Positions 34,421 to 43,754 of a stretch of 64,000 bases of DNA are shown here, piece after piece (the first letter of the stretch is position 1; every line of letters begins with the position of its first letter). The stretch is from Streptomyces sp. MNU76 (GTDB taxonomy: Bacteria > Actinomycetota > Actinomycetes > Streptomycetales > Streptomycetaceae). The notes beneath the pieces are model-generated. The model had not been told where the DNA came from, made no database searches, and saw only the letters and a program-made list of their open reading frames with translations. The stretch is taken from assembly GCF_020982545.1 (NCBI RefSeq), contig NZ_JAJKLK010000026.1, forward strand, positions 154,158 to 218,157, given 5' to 3'. Made by a program: the position numbers and the translations under genes.

Positions 34421-35668
34421 TCAGTCGGCGATGACGTCGTCCACCTTCGGCGGCAGCAGCGCCAGGGTCTTCGGCAGGACGTTGTCGACGTAGTCCTTCA
34501 CCGCCGTGTCCAGACCGATGTCGTGCTGGGCCCGCTCGGACAGGTACCAGCGGTGTTCGAGGAGCTGGTGGTAGATCTCCGCCGGGTCCATCGAGCCGCG
34601 CAGTTCGAGCGGGACGGCCCGCACGGTCGGCCGGAACACCTCCCGCACCCAGCGGTGGGCCAGCACCTCGGGACGGGCGCCGAGCGGGTCGCCCGGGGCG
34701 TAGTCGTCCTGGGTGGCCATCCAGCTCTCCAGGTCGGTGAGCAGCCGCCGGGCCTGGTTCTCCTCCGTGTCCAGACCGGTCAGCCGCAGCAGCTGCCGCT
34801 GGTGGTGGCCCGCGTCGACGACCTTGGGCACGAAGGTCACCGTGTCGCCGTTGTCGGCGTGCTCGATCTGCATCTCGGCGACGTCGAAACCGAGGTCGTT
34901 CAGGCGGCGGATCCGGCGCTCGATGTAGTGGTACTTCCCGGCCGGGTACACCGACGTGCGGGTCAGCTCCTCCCAGAGCCGGTGGTAGCGGGAGCAGATC
35001 TCGTTGCCGAAGTCGATCGGGTCCACCGACGGGTGCAGTGCCCCGGACGCCTCCAGGTCCAGCAGCTCGCCGCTGATGTTGACCCGGGCCAGATCGAGGT
35101 CGTACTCCCGCTGCCCGGTGCTCAGCCGCGCGTGCAGATCGCCCGTCTCGGCGTCCACCAGGTACGCCGCGTACGCGCCCGCGTCCCGCCGGAACAGCGT
35201 GTTGGACAGCGAGCAGTCGCCCCACGCGAACCCGGCCAGGTGCAGCCGCACCAGCAGGACGGCGAGGGCATCCATCAGCCGGTGCATGGTGGCCGGGCGC
35301 ATGGTCGTCTCGAACATCGAGCGGTACGGCATCGAACCGCCCAGGTGCCGGGTGATCAGCACCGGCTCCAACGGGTCGCCCGCCTCGTCGAGACGGCCGG
35401 TGACGACGCCGAGCGCGTCCACCGCGGGGATGCCGATCCGGTCGAGGTCGCGCAGCAGTTCGTACTCGCGCAGCGCCGGCCGCTCGGCCAGTTCCTTGAC
35501 GGCGACGACCTCGTCGCCCGCGCGGGCGTAGCGCACCACGTGGCGGGAGATACCGCGGGGGAGCGGCACGAGATGGTGTTCGGGCCACTCCTCCAGCGGC
35601 AGGTGCCACGGCAGTTCGAGCAACAGCGCGGGGTGTTCGGGGTTGGTGGCGCTGATCTGCAGTGCCAT
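34421..35668 (-). CDS. DUF4032 protein with kinase-like N-terminal domain
   Basis: 415 residues from ATG 35668. The first 190 residues resemble a protein kinase: AVKELAERPALREYELLRDL (Lys and Glu of the N lobe), PVLITRHLGG (hinge) and FAWGDCSLSNTLF (a catalytic-loop-like D-x4-N), then YLVDAETGDL. The rest is the DUF4032 helical domain. Widespread in actinobacteria, but its role is unknown; the kinase-like residues suggest phosphotransfer to a small molecule. Confidence 0.85.
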   Translation of the reverse strand: MALQISATNPEHPALLLELPWHLPLEEWPEHHLVPLPRGISRHVVRYARAGDEVVAVKELAERPALREYELLRDLDRIGIPAVDALGVVTGRLDEAGDPLEPVLITRHLGGSMPYRSMFETTMRPATMHRLMDALAVLLVRLHLAGFAWGDCSLSNTLFRRDAGAYAAYLVDAETGDLHARLSTGQREYDLDLARVNISGELLDLEASGALHPSVDPIDFGNEICSRYHRLWEELTRTSVYPAGKYHYIERRIRRLNDLGFDVAEMQIEHADNGDTVTFVPKVVDAGHHQRQLLRLTGLDTEENQARRLLTDLESWMATQDDYAPGDPLGARPEVLAHRWVREVFRPTVRAVPLELRGSMDPAEIYHQLLEHRWYLSERAQHDIGLDTAVKDYVDNVLPKTLALLPPKVDDVIAD

Positions 35669-35820
35669 GGGTCTCGGTCCTCTGCCTTCGTGTCACGGTG
35701 GTGCGGAGTGCGGCGGGGCGGTCTCCCGCCTGCCGCCTGGAGCATCTCCGCATCCGAGACACCGTTTCGTCAACAGCGGCCCGACCCGTGGTCGGACGTT
35801 CGGGTGGTGCCCGGCCGCGG

Positions 35821-37743
35821 TCAGTGCCGGGCGCGGCGGAACACGTCGTCGGGGTCCGAGTCGTCCCAGCCCGCGAACTCGTCCGAGAGGGTACGGCGGG
35901 CGGTGCGCGCCGAGGTCGCGTACATCGCCTCGATCTCGGCCGCGTACCGCTGCACGATGGTGTCCCGGCGCAGCTTCATCGACGGCGTCAGCATCCCGTT
36001 GGCGAGGTCGAACGGCTCGGGCAGGATGCGGTACACACGGATCGACTCCGAGCGCGACACCGTGCTGTTGGCCGCGGCGATCGCCTGCAGCACCTCCTGC
36101 CGCAGCGCGTTCTCCTCCCGCGCCTCCCGGCCCAGCAACTCGCCCGGCGCGGACAACGATCCCCGCCAGTGCGCGAGGAACTCCGGGTCCAGCGTCAGCA
36201 GGGCGCCCACGCAGGGCCGGTTGTCCCCGACGACGACCGCCTGATGGATCAGCGGATGCGTCCGCAGCTGCTCCTCCAGCGGCGCGGGGGCCACCCCCTT
36301 GCCCCCGCTGGTGATGACGATCTCCTTCTTGCGACCGGTGATCGACAGATAGCCCTCGGAGTCCAGCCGCCCGATGTCCCCCGTGGCCAGCCAGCCGTCC
36401 TGGAGCGCGGCCCGGGTGCCCGCCTCGTCGTTGACGTAGCCCTGGAACACCGAGGGCCCGTTGACCAGGATCTCCCCGTCCCGCGCGACCCGGATCTCCG
36501 TGCCCGGCAGCGGACGGCCCACGGTGCCGAACTTCTCCCGGCCCACCGGCTGGGCGGTGATGCCCCCGGCGGTCTCGGTCAGGCCGTACCCGTCGTGCAC
36601 GAGGATGCCGATACCCGCGTAGAACAGCGTCAGGTCGCGGTTGAGGGGGGAGCCGCCCGAACAGCCGCCGCGCACCCGGCCGCCCAGCGTCGCGCGCAGT
36701 TTGCGGTACACGGTCTTCTCGTAGAAGGCGTGTTGCAGCCTGAGATCCATCGCGGGCCCGGGACCGGTGCCCAGCCGCTGCCGCTCGACGGCGAAGGCGT
36801 AGTCCTGCGCCGTGCGCACCGCGCGTTCGAACAGCGGCCCCCGGCCCGCCTGTTGGGCCTTGCGCAGGAAGTTCTTGTGGATCCGCTCGAAGAGGTACGG
36901 GACACCGTGGAGGAACGTCGGCCGGAACGAGCGCAGCGCGGCGGACAGCGCCTCCTCGTCGAACTCCGGCTCGTGCCCGAGGAGCAGCCCGCCGCGCAGA
37001 CACATCCCCTGGATCATCAGGCCGTAGACGTGCGAGAACGGCAGGAAGGCCAGGATCGCGGGCTGTTCACCGGGCGCCGCCGCCGTGTGCCGCCAGCCGG
37101 CGAGCAGCGCGTCGCAGGGACTGGCGAGGCTGCGGTGGGAGAGCGCGCAGCCCCGGGGCCGGCCGGTCGTGCCGGAGGTGTACGCGATGACGGCGGTGGA
37201 GTCCGGCATGACGATACGGCGCAGCGAGTCCACCGTCGCGTCCGGTACGTCCCGGCCCGCCTCGACCAACTGCGGCAGGGACTCGGCGTCCAGCTGCCAG
37301 ACGTACCGCAGCAGCGGCAGCTTGGCGCACACCGAGCCGACGGTCATCACGCCCAACTCGTCCTCGACGACCACGCCCACACAGGCCGCGTCCCGCAGGA
37401 TCCACTCGATCTGGTCGCGCGACGACGTCGGACAGACCGGCACGATCTCGGCGCCCGCGGCCCACAGCGCGACGGCGAGCACCGTCCACTCGTACCGGGT
37501 CCGCGCCATCACGGCCACCCGGTTGCCCGGCCGGATCCCGGACGCGATCAACCCCTTGGCCAGATCGGCCACTTCGTCCCGTGCTTCGGCCGCGCTCACC
37601 CGTGTCCAGGTGTCGGGTGAGGCGCTGTCACGGCGCGCGAGCTGCGGCAGCGCGGGATCGCGGTGCGCCGTCTCGAACAGCGAATCGGCCAGCCCCCCGG
37701 TCATGACCGGGCCCGTCGACGGAGCGATGCCGAAGTTGCCCAT
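35821..37743 (-). CDS. Long-chain acyl-CoA synthetase-like AMP-forming ligase
   Basis: Start taken at ATG 37743; the frame stays open upstream without a better site. 640 residues. The AMP-binding P-loop is YTSGTTGRPRG, followed by LPFSHVYGL, YGLTETAGG, GDIGRLDSEGYLSITGRKKE and the C-terminal lysine region GMLTPSMKLRR. The order matches long-chain fatty-acid-CoA ligases (FadD15 type, about 600 residues), which load fatty acids onto CoA at the membrane. Encoded alone, divergent from an unknown gene. Confidence 0.9.
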   Translation of the reverse strand: MGNFGIAPSTGPVMTGGLADSLFETAHRDPALPQLARRDSASPDTWTRVSAAEARDEVADLAKGLIASGIRPGNRVAVMARTRYEWTVLAVALWAAGAEIVPVCPTSSRDQIEWILRDAACVGVVVEDELGVMTVGSVCAKLPLLRYVWQLDAESLPQLVEAGRDVPDATVDSLRRIVMPDSTAVIAYTSGTTGRPRGCALSHRSLASPCDALLAGWRHTAAAPGEQPAILAFLPFSHVYGLMIQGMCLRGGLLLGHEPEFDEEALSAALRSFRPTFLHGVPYLFERIHKNFLRKAQQAGRGPLFERAVRTAQDYAFAVERQRLGTGPGPAMDLRLQHAFYEKTVYRKLRATLGGRVRGGCSGGSPLNRDLTLFYAGIGILVHDGYGLTETAGGITAQPVGREKFGTVGRPLPGTEIRVARDGEILVNGPSVFQGYVNDEAGTRAALQDGWLATGDIGRLDSEGYLSITGRKKEIVITSGGKGVAPAPLEEQLRTHPLIHQAVVVGDNRPCVGALLTLDPEFLAHWRGSLSAPGELLGREAREENALRQEVLQAIAAANSTVSRSESIRVYRILPEPFDLANGMLTPSMKLRRDTIVQRYAAEIEAMYATSARTARRTLSDEFAGWDDSDPDDVFRRARH

Positions 37744-38057
37744 GCGACGCTCAGAACCTTCCCTGCACGCGACCTCGCCGACGGTGCGCCAACCGGCGGT
37801 GATCGAACGTAGCGCACTGTGCCGGAACCCGCTCGGGGAATCGGCAAGTCGGCCCCCGCGTATCCGCACAGTGAGCCGTGAACGTGATGTGCGGCACGTG
37901 GCCGACCTCCTTCGTGGCGCCCTCCCGGGAATCGTCGCTGCCCACGCCTTGATCACCTCTGACCGGCGATGATGCCCCGGATCCGGACGTCCGACGGGTG
38001 TGGCACTGTGGTGCGCGCGAACGCGGGAGGTGTCCCGCCGATGTGGAGAGGTGGACG
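37744..38057. other. Divergent intergenic region without a gene
   Basis: 314 bp between the acyl-CoA ligase and the gene at 38058. No ORF with coding bias is seen. A small GCGGGA/TCCCGC hairpin (38023-38038) lies just before the gene on the plus strand. No clear promoter pair or operator is recognised. Confidence 0.5.
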
Positions 38058-38582
38058 GTGCGCGAGCCCAACGTGATCGGGGACTGGCAGGAGTACGACG
38101 GCGATTTGGCCGGCCTGCGTGTGCGCGTCCACGGAGTGGAGTGCGCGGAGCCCCCGCGGGGGCGCGACGACGCCGCCGAGGGCCTCACGTACTTCCGGTT
38201 CCGCGTGACCGTGGAGAACCGGGGCGGCGACCACGTCGGCCTGCACCTGGAGGACGGCCAGCTCGACATCCGGACCGGCCCCGACGGCGAGAGCGCCTTC
38301 CTCGACTGGCGCAACTCCCGGTTCATCGAGGGCTTCGACCTGTACCCGCTGCGCCGCGCCACCTCCGTCCTGTACGCGGCCGCCCCGGAGGCCCACCTCT
38401 CCCAGTTCGACATCCAGGTCCAGCTGCGCGCGGACGAGGAGTGGACCGAGCGGTACCTGTGGTCCGGCGGCATCGGCGTCGACGAGGATCTCCTCGACCC
38501 GGCGGGCGGCCCGGGCCGGGCGGACCTCGCGGGCCAGATCAGCGCCTTCCTGCACGAGGAGGCGGAGCGCGGCGCGGGCTGA
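38058..38582 (+). CDS. Hypothetical protein with probable beta-sandwich fold (174 aa)
   Basis: Start chosen at GTG 38058 (GAGAGGTGG upstream). Alternating strands such as YFRFRVTVENRGGDHVGLHL, DIRTGPDGESAFLDWRNSRF and FDIQVQLRADEEWTERYLW suggest an immunoglobulin-like sandwich, like the DUF4352-type accessory domains, but with no signal peptide. Function not recognised. Convergent with tctA. Confidence 0.6.
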   Translation: MREPNVIGDWQEYDGDLAGLRVRVHGVECAEPPRGRDDAAEGLTYFRFRVTVENRGGDHVGLHLEDGQLDIRTGPDGESAFLDWRNSRFIEGFDLYPLRRATSVLYAAAPEAHLSQFDIQVQLRADEEWTERYLWSGGIGVDEDLLDPAGGPGRADLAGQISAFLHEEAERGAG

Positions 38583-38597
38583 GCGCCCGGCCGCCGG

Positions 38598-40097
38598 TCA
38601 CCCGGCCTCGGCATCGCGCCTCCGCGTGACCAGCCGCTTCAGCAGCGGCCAGGCCAGCAGGAGCGCGATGATCACGTACACGGTCACCGAGAACGGCGTG
38701 TTCACCAGGCCGGTGACGCTGCCGTCGCTGATCTGCAGGGCCCGGCGCAGCTGCTGCTCGGCGCCCGGGCCGAGGATCACGCCGATGACGGCGGGCAGCA
38801 CCGGCAGACCGTAGCGGCGCATGCCGAAGCCGATCAGACCGATGACCAGCAGGATCACCAGGTCGATCACCTCACCGCCGACCGCGTACGCGCCGACCGC
38901 CGCGAAGAACAGGATCCCCGCGTAGAGGTAGGGCCGCGGGATGCGCAGCAGCTTCGCCCACAGCGGGGCCAGCGGCAGGTTGAGCGCGAGCAGCAGGACC
39001 ATGCCGACGAAGAGCGAGGCGATCAGGCCCCACACCAGGTCCGGCTCCCGTTCGAACAGCAGCGGGCCCGGCTGGATGCCGTACTGCTGGAACGCCGCCA
39101 GCATGACCGCCGCGACCGCCGTGGTGGGCAGGCCGAGGGTCAGCATGGAGACGAGGGTGCCCGCCGCCGAGGCCGACGCCGCCGACTCCGGGCCCGCGAC
39201 GCCCTCGATGGCGCCCTTGCCCCACTCGTCCTTGTGCTTCGACAGCCGTTTCTCGGTGACGTACGACAGGAAGGTGGGGATCTCCGCGCCGCCCGCAGGG
39301 ATCGCGCCGAACGGGAAGCCGATGAACGGGCCCCGCACCCAGGACTTCCAGGTCCGCCGCACATCGGAGCGGCCGAGCCAGGGCCGGCCCACCGGGATGG
39401 GTTCCGGCGGACTGCGCCGCAGATGCGCCGCCACCCACAGGGCCTCCCCGATGGCGAACAGACCCACCGCGACGATCACCACGTCCACACCGTCGGCGAG
39501 CTGGAGCGAGCCGAAGGTCAGACGTTGCTGGCCGGTCATCTGGTCCAGGCCCACCAGACCGATCGTGAGGCCGATGAGCAGGGAGGCCAGGCCCCGGATG
39601 CGGGACGAGCCGAGGACGGACGTCACCGCGATGAACGCCAGCACCATGATCGCGAAGTAGTCCGGGGCGCCGATGTCCACGGCCAGCTCGGCGACCTTCG
39701 GCGCCAGGGCCACCAGCAGGACCGTGCCGACCATGCCGCCCGCGAAGTGCCCTATGGCGGCCGCCGCCAGCGCCTGCGCGCCGCGCCCGGACTTGGCCAT
39801 GGGGTTGCCTTCCATGGCGGCGACCACGGCCGCGCTCTCCCCGGGCGTGTTGAGGAGGATCGACGTGGTGGAACCGCCGAACATCGCCCCGTAGTAGATG
39901 CCCGCGAACATGATGAACGCGCCGACCGGGTTCAGCCCGTACGTCACCGGCAGCAGCAGCGCCACCGCCATGGCGGGCCCGATCCCCGGCAGCACCCCGA
40001 TCGCGGTGCCCAGCAGGACGCCGATCGCGGCCCACAGCAGGTTGACCGGTGTCAGGGCCGTACCGAAGCCGTCGAGGAGGGAGCTGACGGCGTCCAT
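38598..40097 (-). CDS. tctA: Tripartite tricarboxylate transporter large permease TctA
   Basis: 499 residues from ATG 40097. About 12 transmembrane helices; the family signature is present as GVLPGIGPAMAVALLLPVTYGL and GGSTTSILLNTPGES. TctA forms the main channel of a Na+ or H+ coupled, binding-protein-dependent carboxylate importer. The genes run tctC-tctB-tctA on the minus strand; tctB ends one base before tctA starts. Confidence 0.93.
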   Translation of the reverse strand: MDAVSSLLDGFGTALTPVNLLWAAIGVLLGTAIGVLPGIGPAMAVALLLPVTYGLNPVGAFIMFAGIYYGAMFGGSTTSILLNTPGESAAVVAAMEGNPMAKSGRGAQALAAAAIGHFAGGMVGTVLLVALAPKVAELAVDIGAPDYFAIMVLAFIAVTSVLGSSRIRGLASLLIGLTIGLVGLDQMTGQQRLTFGSLQLADGVDVVIVAVGLFAIGEALWVAAHLRRSPPEPIPVGRPWLGRSDVRRTWKSWVRGPFIGFPFGAIPAGGAEIPTFLSYVTEKRLSKHKDEWGKGAIEGVAGPESAASASAAGTLVSMLTLGLPTTAVAAVMLAAFQQYGIQPGPLLFEREPDLVWGLIASLFVGMVLLLALNLPLAPLWAKLLRIPRPYLYAGILFFAAVGAYAVGGEVIDLVILLVIGLIGFGMRRYGLPVLPAVIGVILGPGAEQQLRRALQISDGSVTGLVNTPFSVTVYVIIALLLAWPLLKRLVTRRRDAEAG

Positions 40098-40098
40098 G

Positions 40099-40644
40099 TC
40101 ACAGCACTCCCATCAGCGGACCACCGGGCAGCGGCACTCCGAGCAGCTTGTCGAACACGGCGTACGTGACCAGGGAGATGACGGCCGCGACGAGCGGGTC
40201 ACGGTCCAGGCGGCGGCTGCCGAGGGCGTACGCCGCGCCCCAGAACAGCAGGGCGCCGGATATGGGGAAGCCCAGCGGCTCGATCAGGACCGCCGCGCCG
40301 AGGAACACCCCGGCCAGCAGCAGCACCGTGCGCCAGTCGGCGGGCTCGGACAGATCGATGTCCTCGCCGGCCTCGGCCTCGCCCCGGCCGCCGCGCAGCA
40401 CGTCCACCGCGAGCAGCGCGGCGATCAGCAGCAGACCGGCGCCGACCACGATCGGCACGGTCCGCGGCCCGACGGGACCGCGCTGGGCGATGTCGACGTC
40501 CATGGTGAGCGCGTCGGTCAGGACGAGGACGCCGAGCGCCAGCAGCAGGACGCAGACGCCGAGCTCGGAGTGGTCGCGCAGCCAGGAGCGTCGCTCGTCG
40601 GCGGGTGTCGGGGGAGTGCCGGTGGTGTCCGTCCGCGTCGTCAC
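40099..40644 (-). CDS. tctB: Tripartite tricarboxylate transporter small permease TctB
   Basis: 181 residues from GTG 40644, overlapping the tctC stop by 4 bp (GTGA). Four transmembrane helices: ELGVCVLLLALGVLVLTDAL, TVPIVVGAGLLLIAALLAVDVL, TVLLLAGVFLGAAVLI and a final pair. A cytoplasmic N-terminal 25 residues rich in Thr and Pro. It is the accessory membrane subunit that works with TctA. Confidence 0.9.
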   Translation of the reverse strand: MTTRTDTTGTPPTPADERRSWLRDHSELGVCVLLLALGVLVLTDALTMDVDIAQRGPVGPRTVPIVVGAGLLLIAALLAVDVLRGGRGEAEAGEDIDLSEPADWRTVLLLAGVFLGAAVLIEPLGFPISGALLFWGAAYALGSRRLDRDPLVAAVISLVTYAVFDKLLGVPLPGGPLMGVL

Positions 40645-41648
40645 AGGCCCAGCTCCTTCAGCACCGACACCACGCGACTGTCCTGGGCGTCCAGGAAGTC
40701 GCCGAACGCGTCGCCGGTGAGGAACGCGTCGTCCCAGCCGTTCTGTTTCAGGGACTGTCGCCACTCCGGCGAATCGTGCAGCTCCTCGATCAGCCGGGTG
40801 AGCTTGTCGCGCTCGGCGTCGGTGAGGCCGGGCGGGGCGACGATGCCGCGCCAGTTGGTGAAGTTCACGTCGTATCCGGCCTCCTGGAGGGTCGGCGCGT
40901 CCAGCCCGCGCACGCGTTCGGGGCCGGTCACCGCGAGCAGCCGCAGCTCGCCCGCCTTGATCTGGTCCAGGTACTCGCCGACTCCGGACACGCCGAAGGC
41001 GACCTTGTCGCCCAGGATCGAGGCGAGCAGCTCACCGCCGCCGTCGAAGGGGATGTAGTTGACGTCCTTCGGCGCGATCCCGGCGGCCCGCGCCATCAGC
41101 ATCGGCGCCAGGTGGTCGGGCCCGCCCGGTGCCGAACCGCCGCCCACCGGCAGCTTGCCCGGGTCGTCCTTCCAGGCCCCGACGAGGTCGTCGATCGTCT
41201 TGTACGGGGAGTCCTTGGCAACCACCACGACGTCCTGCTCCTCGGTGAGGCGGGCGATCGGGGTGGTGTCGGCGAGGGTCTTCGGCGCGTCGTTGGAGCG
41301 GACGGCGCCGACGACACCGAGCCCCATCGACATCGCGAGCCGGCCGTTGCCGTGCTCGCTCACCAGCCGGCTCAGGCCGACCGTGCCACCGGCACCCGGC
41401 AGGTTGAACACCTCGATGTTGTGGGTGAGACCGGCGTCCTCCGCGTTCTTCGCGGCCGTCCGTGCCGTGATGTCGTAGCCGCCGCCCGGTGTGTTCGGCA
41501 CCATGAAGCGCAGGCCGGGGATCTGGGTGCCGGTGCCGGTGCCGGTGCCGGTGTCGTCGCCGGTGGACAGCAGCGGCGGTCCCACGAGCACGAGCACGGC
41601 CGCCCCGAGCAGGGCGAGCGGGGTGCGCAGTTGCACGAATGCCACCAC
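40641..41648 (-). CDS. tctC: Tripartite tricarboxylate transporter substrate-binding protein TctC
   Basis: 335 residues from one of two tandem GTG codons (41648, 41645); no strong Shine-Dalgarno. An N-terminal membrane/signal helix (TPLALLGAAVLVLVGPPLL) is followed by a TGTGTGTGT linker encoded by GTGCCG repeats. Then the TctC fold: LRFMVPNTPGGGYDITAR, GAGGTVGLSRL, LPVGGGSAPGGPDHLAP and YIPFDGGGELLASILG. It captures a carboxylate such as citrate outside the membrane and gives it to TctAB. It is probably controlled by the divergent two-component system at 42078-44473. Confidence 0.9.
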   Translation of the reverse strand: MVAFVQLRTPLALLGAAVLVLVGPPLLSTGDDTGTGTGTGTQIPGLRFMVPNTPGGGYDITARTAAKNAEDAGLTHNIEVFNLPGAGGTVGLSRLVSEHGNGRLAMSMGLGVVGAVRSNDAPKTLADTTPIARLTEEQDVVVVAKDSPYKTIDDLVGAWKDDPGKLPVGGGSAPGGPDHLAPMLMARAAGIAPKDVNYIPFDGGGELLASILGDKVAFGVSGVGEYLDQIKAGELRLLAVTGPERVRGLDAPTLQEAGYDVNFTNWRGIVAPPGLTDAERDKLTRLIEELHDSPEWRQSLKQNGWDDAFLTGDAFGDFLDAQDSRVVSVLKELGL

Positions 41649-41896
41649 CTGTCGGTCGGGTCGAGGGGGGGAAGGGTGACCTGGGCCACATCGTGCCCGC
41701 GCGGGAGGGCCCTGCCGCCCTTGCGGAAGCAACGGAGGTTGTGGTCGTAGTGGTCACGGCCCCTGTCACCTTATGGGCACGTCCCCCGCACCTCCCTTTC
41801 CCGGATCGCACCTGGGCGCCATGATTGTGCGACCCACCGCACAGGGCGGCACCCGAGCCGCGGATCGCCCGGCGTGGTGCCGGACCGGGAAGAGCG

Positions 41897-42040
41897 AAAC
41901 GCCGGACGCGGCGTCGACGCAGACAGGAGCGGGACGCCCGACTCGGCTTCCGGCACAGACAGGAGCTGGACGCCCGACTCGGCGTCCGGCACGAACAGGA
42001 GTGAGACGCCCCGCGCGGCGTCCGGTACAGATCAGGAGCG
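41897..42040 (+). repeat. Four 36-bp tandem repeats upstream of the sensor kinase gene
   Basis: Copies start at 41897, 41933, 41969 and 42005. Units share GACGCCCGACTCGGC, a TCCGGCAC centre and AGACAGGAGC; copies 2 and 3 are nearly identical, 1 and 4 diverged. The 36-bp unit keeps frame, so in the frame of the kinase it would read as 12-residue repeats (SGTPDSASGTDR). That frame is open from an ATG at 41874, so the repeats could be a coding extension or an untranslated leader. Confidence 0.8.
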
Positions 42041-42077
42041 GCGCCCGGGACGGCGTCGGCAGAGAGAAGAGTCCGTC

Positions 42078-43754
42078 GTGGTGTTCCGTCGCCATAGCCT
42101 CGCAGGCGAGATGCTGGTCCTCCAGCTCGCCATCGTCGTGGTGGTGCTGCTGGCGGTCGCGGCGGTCTCGCTCACCCAGTCGGCCAAGACCTTCAACCGG
42201 GTCGAGGGCCGCCGGGTCACCGCGCTCGCCGAGCAGCTCGCCGCCAACCCGCTGGTCCGCGACCGCCTCGCACGGCCCGTCGCGCACGAGGCGCTGGCGC
42301 CTCTGGTGAACTCCACCCAGACCCAGTCCGGGGTCACCTCGGTCACCGTCGCCGACGCCGACGGCCGGATCGTCAGCTCCACCGACCCCACCGCGATCGG
42401 CGACCCGCTGCCGGTGGGCGAGGGCGCCGTCGCGGGCCGCGGCTGGTCCGGCTCACTGACCCTGGACGGCAACCGCGAGCTCGTGGCCCAGGTCCCCGTG
42501 CTCGGCGCGACGACCAACGACAACCTCGGCCTGCTGCTGGGCACGGTCATGATCGGCGAGGCCTCCCCGACGGTGTGGCAGCGCCTCAGCGGCGCCTCCT
42601 CCTACCTCCTCGCCTACCTCGGCATCGCCAGCGGCCTCGGCCTGGTCGGCTCCTGGCTGCTCGCCCGGCGCGTCAAACGGCAGACCCTCGGCCTGGAGCC
42701 GCAGGAGATCGCCGGCCTCGCCGAACACCGCGAGGCCATGCTCTACGGCATCGCCGAGGGCGTGATCGCCCTCGACCCCCACCACCGGCTCACCCTCGTC
42801 AACGAGATGGGCCGGCGCCTGCTGGACCTGCCGGAGGACTGCGTCGGCAAGAGCCTCGCCGACCTCGGGGTGGAGGGACGGCTGCGGGACGTCCTGGCCG
42901 GGGCCCAGGAGGAGGCACCCCACCAGCGCGACGAGGTCGTGATCCGCCGCGGCCGGGTCCTGGTGATGAACCGGATGACCGTCACCAAGGACGGCCGCCA
43001 CCTCGGCTCCGTCACCACGCTCCGGGACCGCACCGAGCTGGCCCGCCTCGAACGCGAGATCGGCTCCTTCCGCAGCTCCTCCGAGCTGCTGCGCGCCCAG
43101 GCCCACGAGTTCGCCAACCAGCTGCACACCATCTCCGGGCTCATCCAGATCGGCGAGCAGGACGAGGTCGTGCACTACATCCGGGCGCTGAGCCGACACC
43201 GCCACTCCCTCGACGTCACCCTCAGCCGCCGCGTCCGCGACACCGCCGTCGCCGCCCTGCTCACGGCGAAGACCTCGCTGGCCGCCGAACGCCGGGTCAC
43301 CCTGCGGATCTCGGACGCCACCAACCTCGACCGGCTGGCCCCCGAGGACGCCGCCGACGTGGCGACCGTCGTCGGCAACCTCGTCGACAACGCCGTCGAC
43401 GCGGCCGCCACTCCCACCGCGCCCGACGACCCCGACCGCTGGGCCGGCGCCCACGCGCGCGAGGCCTGGGTCGAGGTGGAACTGCGCCAGGACGCCTCCA
43501 GCGTGGAGATCGTCGTCCGCGACTCGGGCCCCGGGGTGGCCCCCGAACTCGCCCGTGAGGTCTTCTCCCACGGTTTCACCACCAAGGCCGCGCGGGAAGG
43601 CGAACGCGGCATCGGCCTGGCCCTCATCCGCCTGGTCTGCGAACGACACGGCGGTGAGATCTCGGTGACCAACACCCCCGACGGGGCCATGTTCACCGCC
43701 CGCATGACCGTCAGCCACCTCGCCGACGCGGTGGCGGAAGGAGCGACATCATGA
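42078..43754 (+). CDS. CitA/DcuS-type sensor histidine kinase
   Basis: 558 residues from GTG 42078 (followed by a second GTG); an in-frame ATG at 41874 would add the 36-bp repeat region. Two transmembrane helices (VLQLAIVVVVLLAVAAVSL near 17-35 and SYLLAYLGIASGLGLVGSWLL near 177-197) flank an extracellular Cache/PASp ligand domain. Then a cytoplasmic PAS (AMLYGIAEGVIALDPHHRL), a DHp with phospho-His in RAQAHEFANQLHTISGL, and an ATPase (VVGNLVDNAVDAA, RDSGPGVAPE, GERGIGLALIRL). Members sense citrate or C4-dicarboxylates. It faces tctCBA and overlaps its response regulator by 4 bp. Confidence 0.92.
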   Translation: MVFRRHSLAGEMLVLQLAIVVVVLLAVAAVSLTQSAKTFNRVEGRRVTALAEQLAANPLVRDRLARPVAHEALAPLVNSTQTQSGVTSVTVADADGRIVSSTDPTAIGDPLPVGEGAVAGRGWSGSLTLDGNRELVAQVPVLGATTNDNLGLLLGTVMIGEASPTVWQRLSGASSYLLAYLGIASGLGLVGSWLLARRVKRQTLGLEPQEIAGLAEHREAMLYGIAEGVIALDPHHRLTLVNEMGRRLLDLPEDCVGKSLADLGVEGRLRDVLAGAQEEAPHQRDEVVIRRGRVLVMNRMTVTKDGRHLGSVTTLRDRTELARLEREIGSFRSSSELLRAQAHEFANQLHTISGLIQIGEQDEVVHYIRALSRHRHSLDVTLSRRVRDTAVAALLTAKTSLAAERRVTLRISDATNLDRLAPEDAADVATVVGNLVDNAVDAAATPTAPDDPDRWAGAHAREAWVEVELRQDASSVEIVVRDSGPGVAPELAREVFSHGFTTKAAREGERGIGLALIRLVCERHGGEISVTNTPDGAMFTARMTVSHLADAVAEGATS

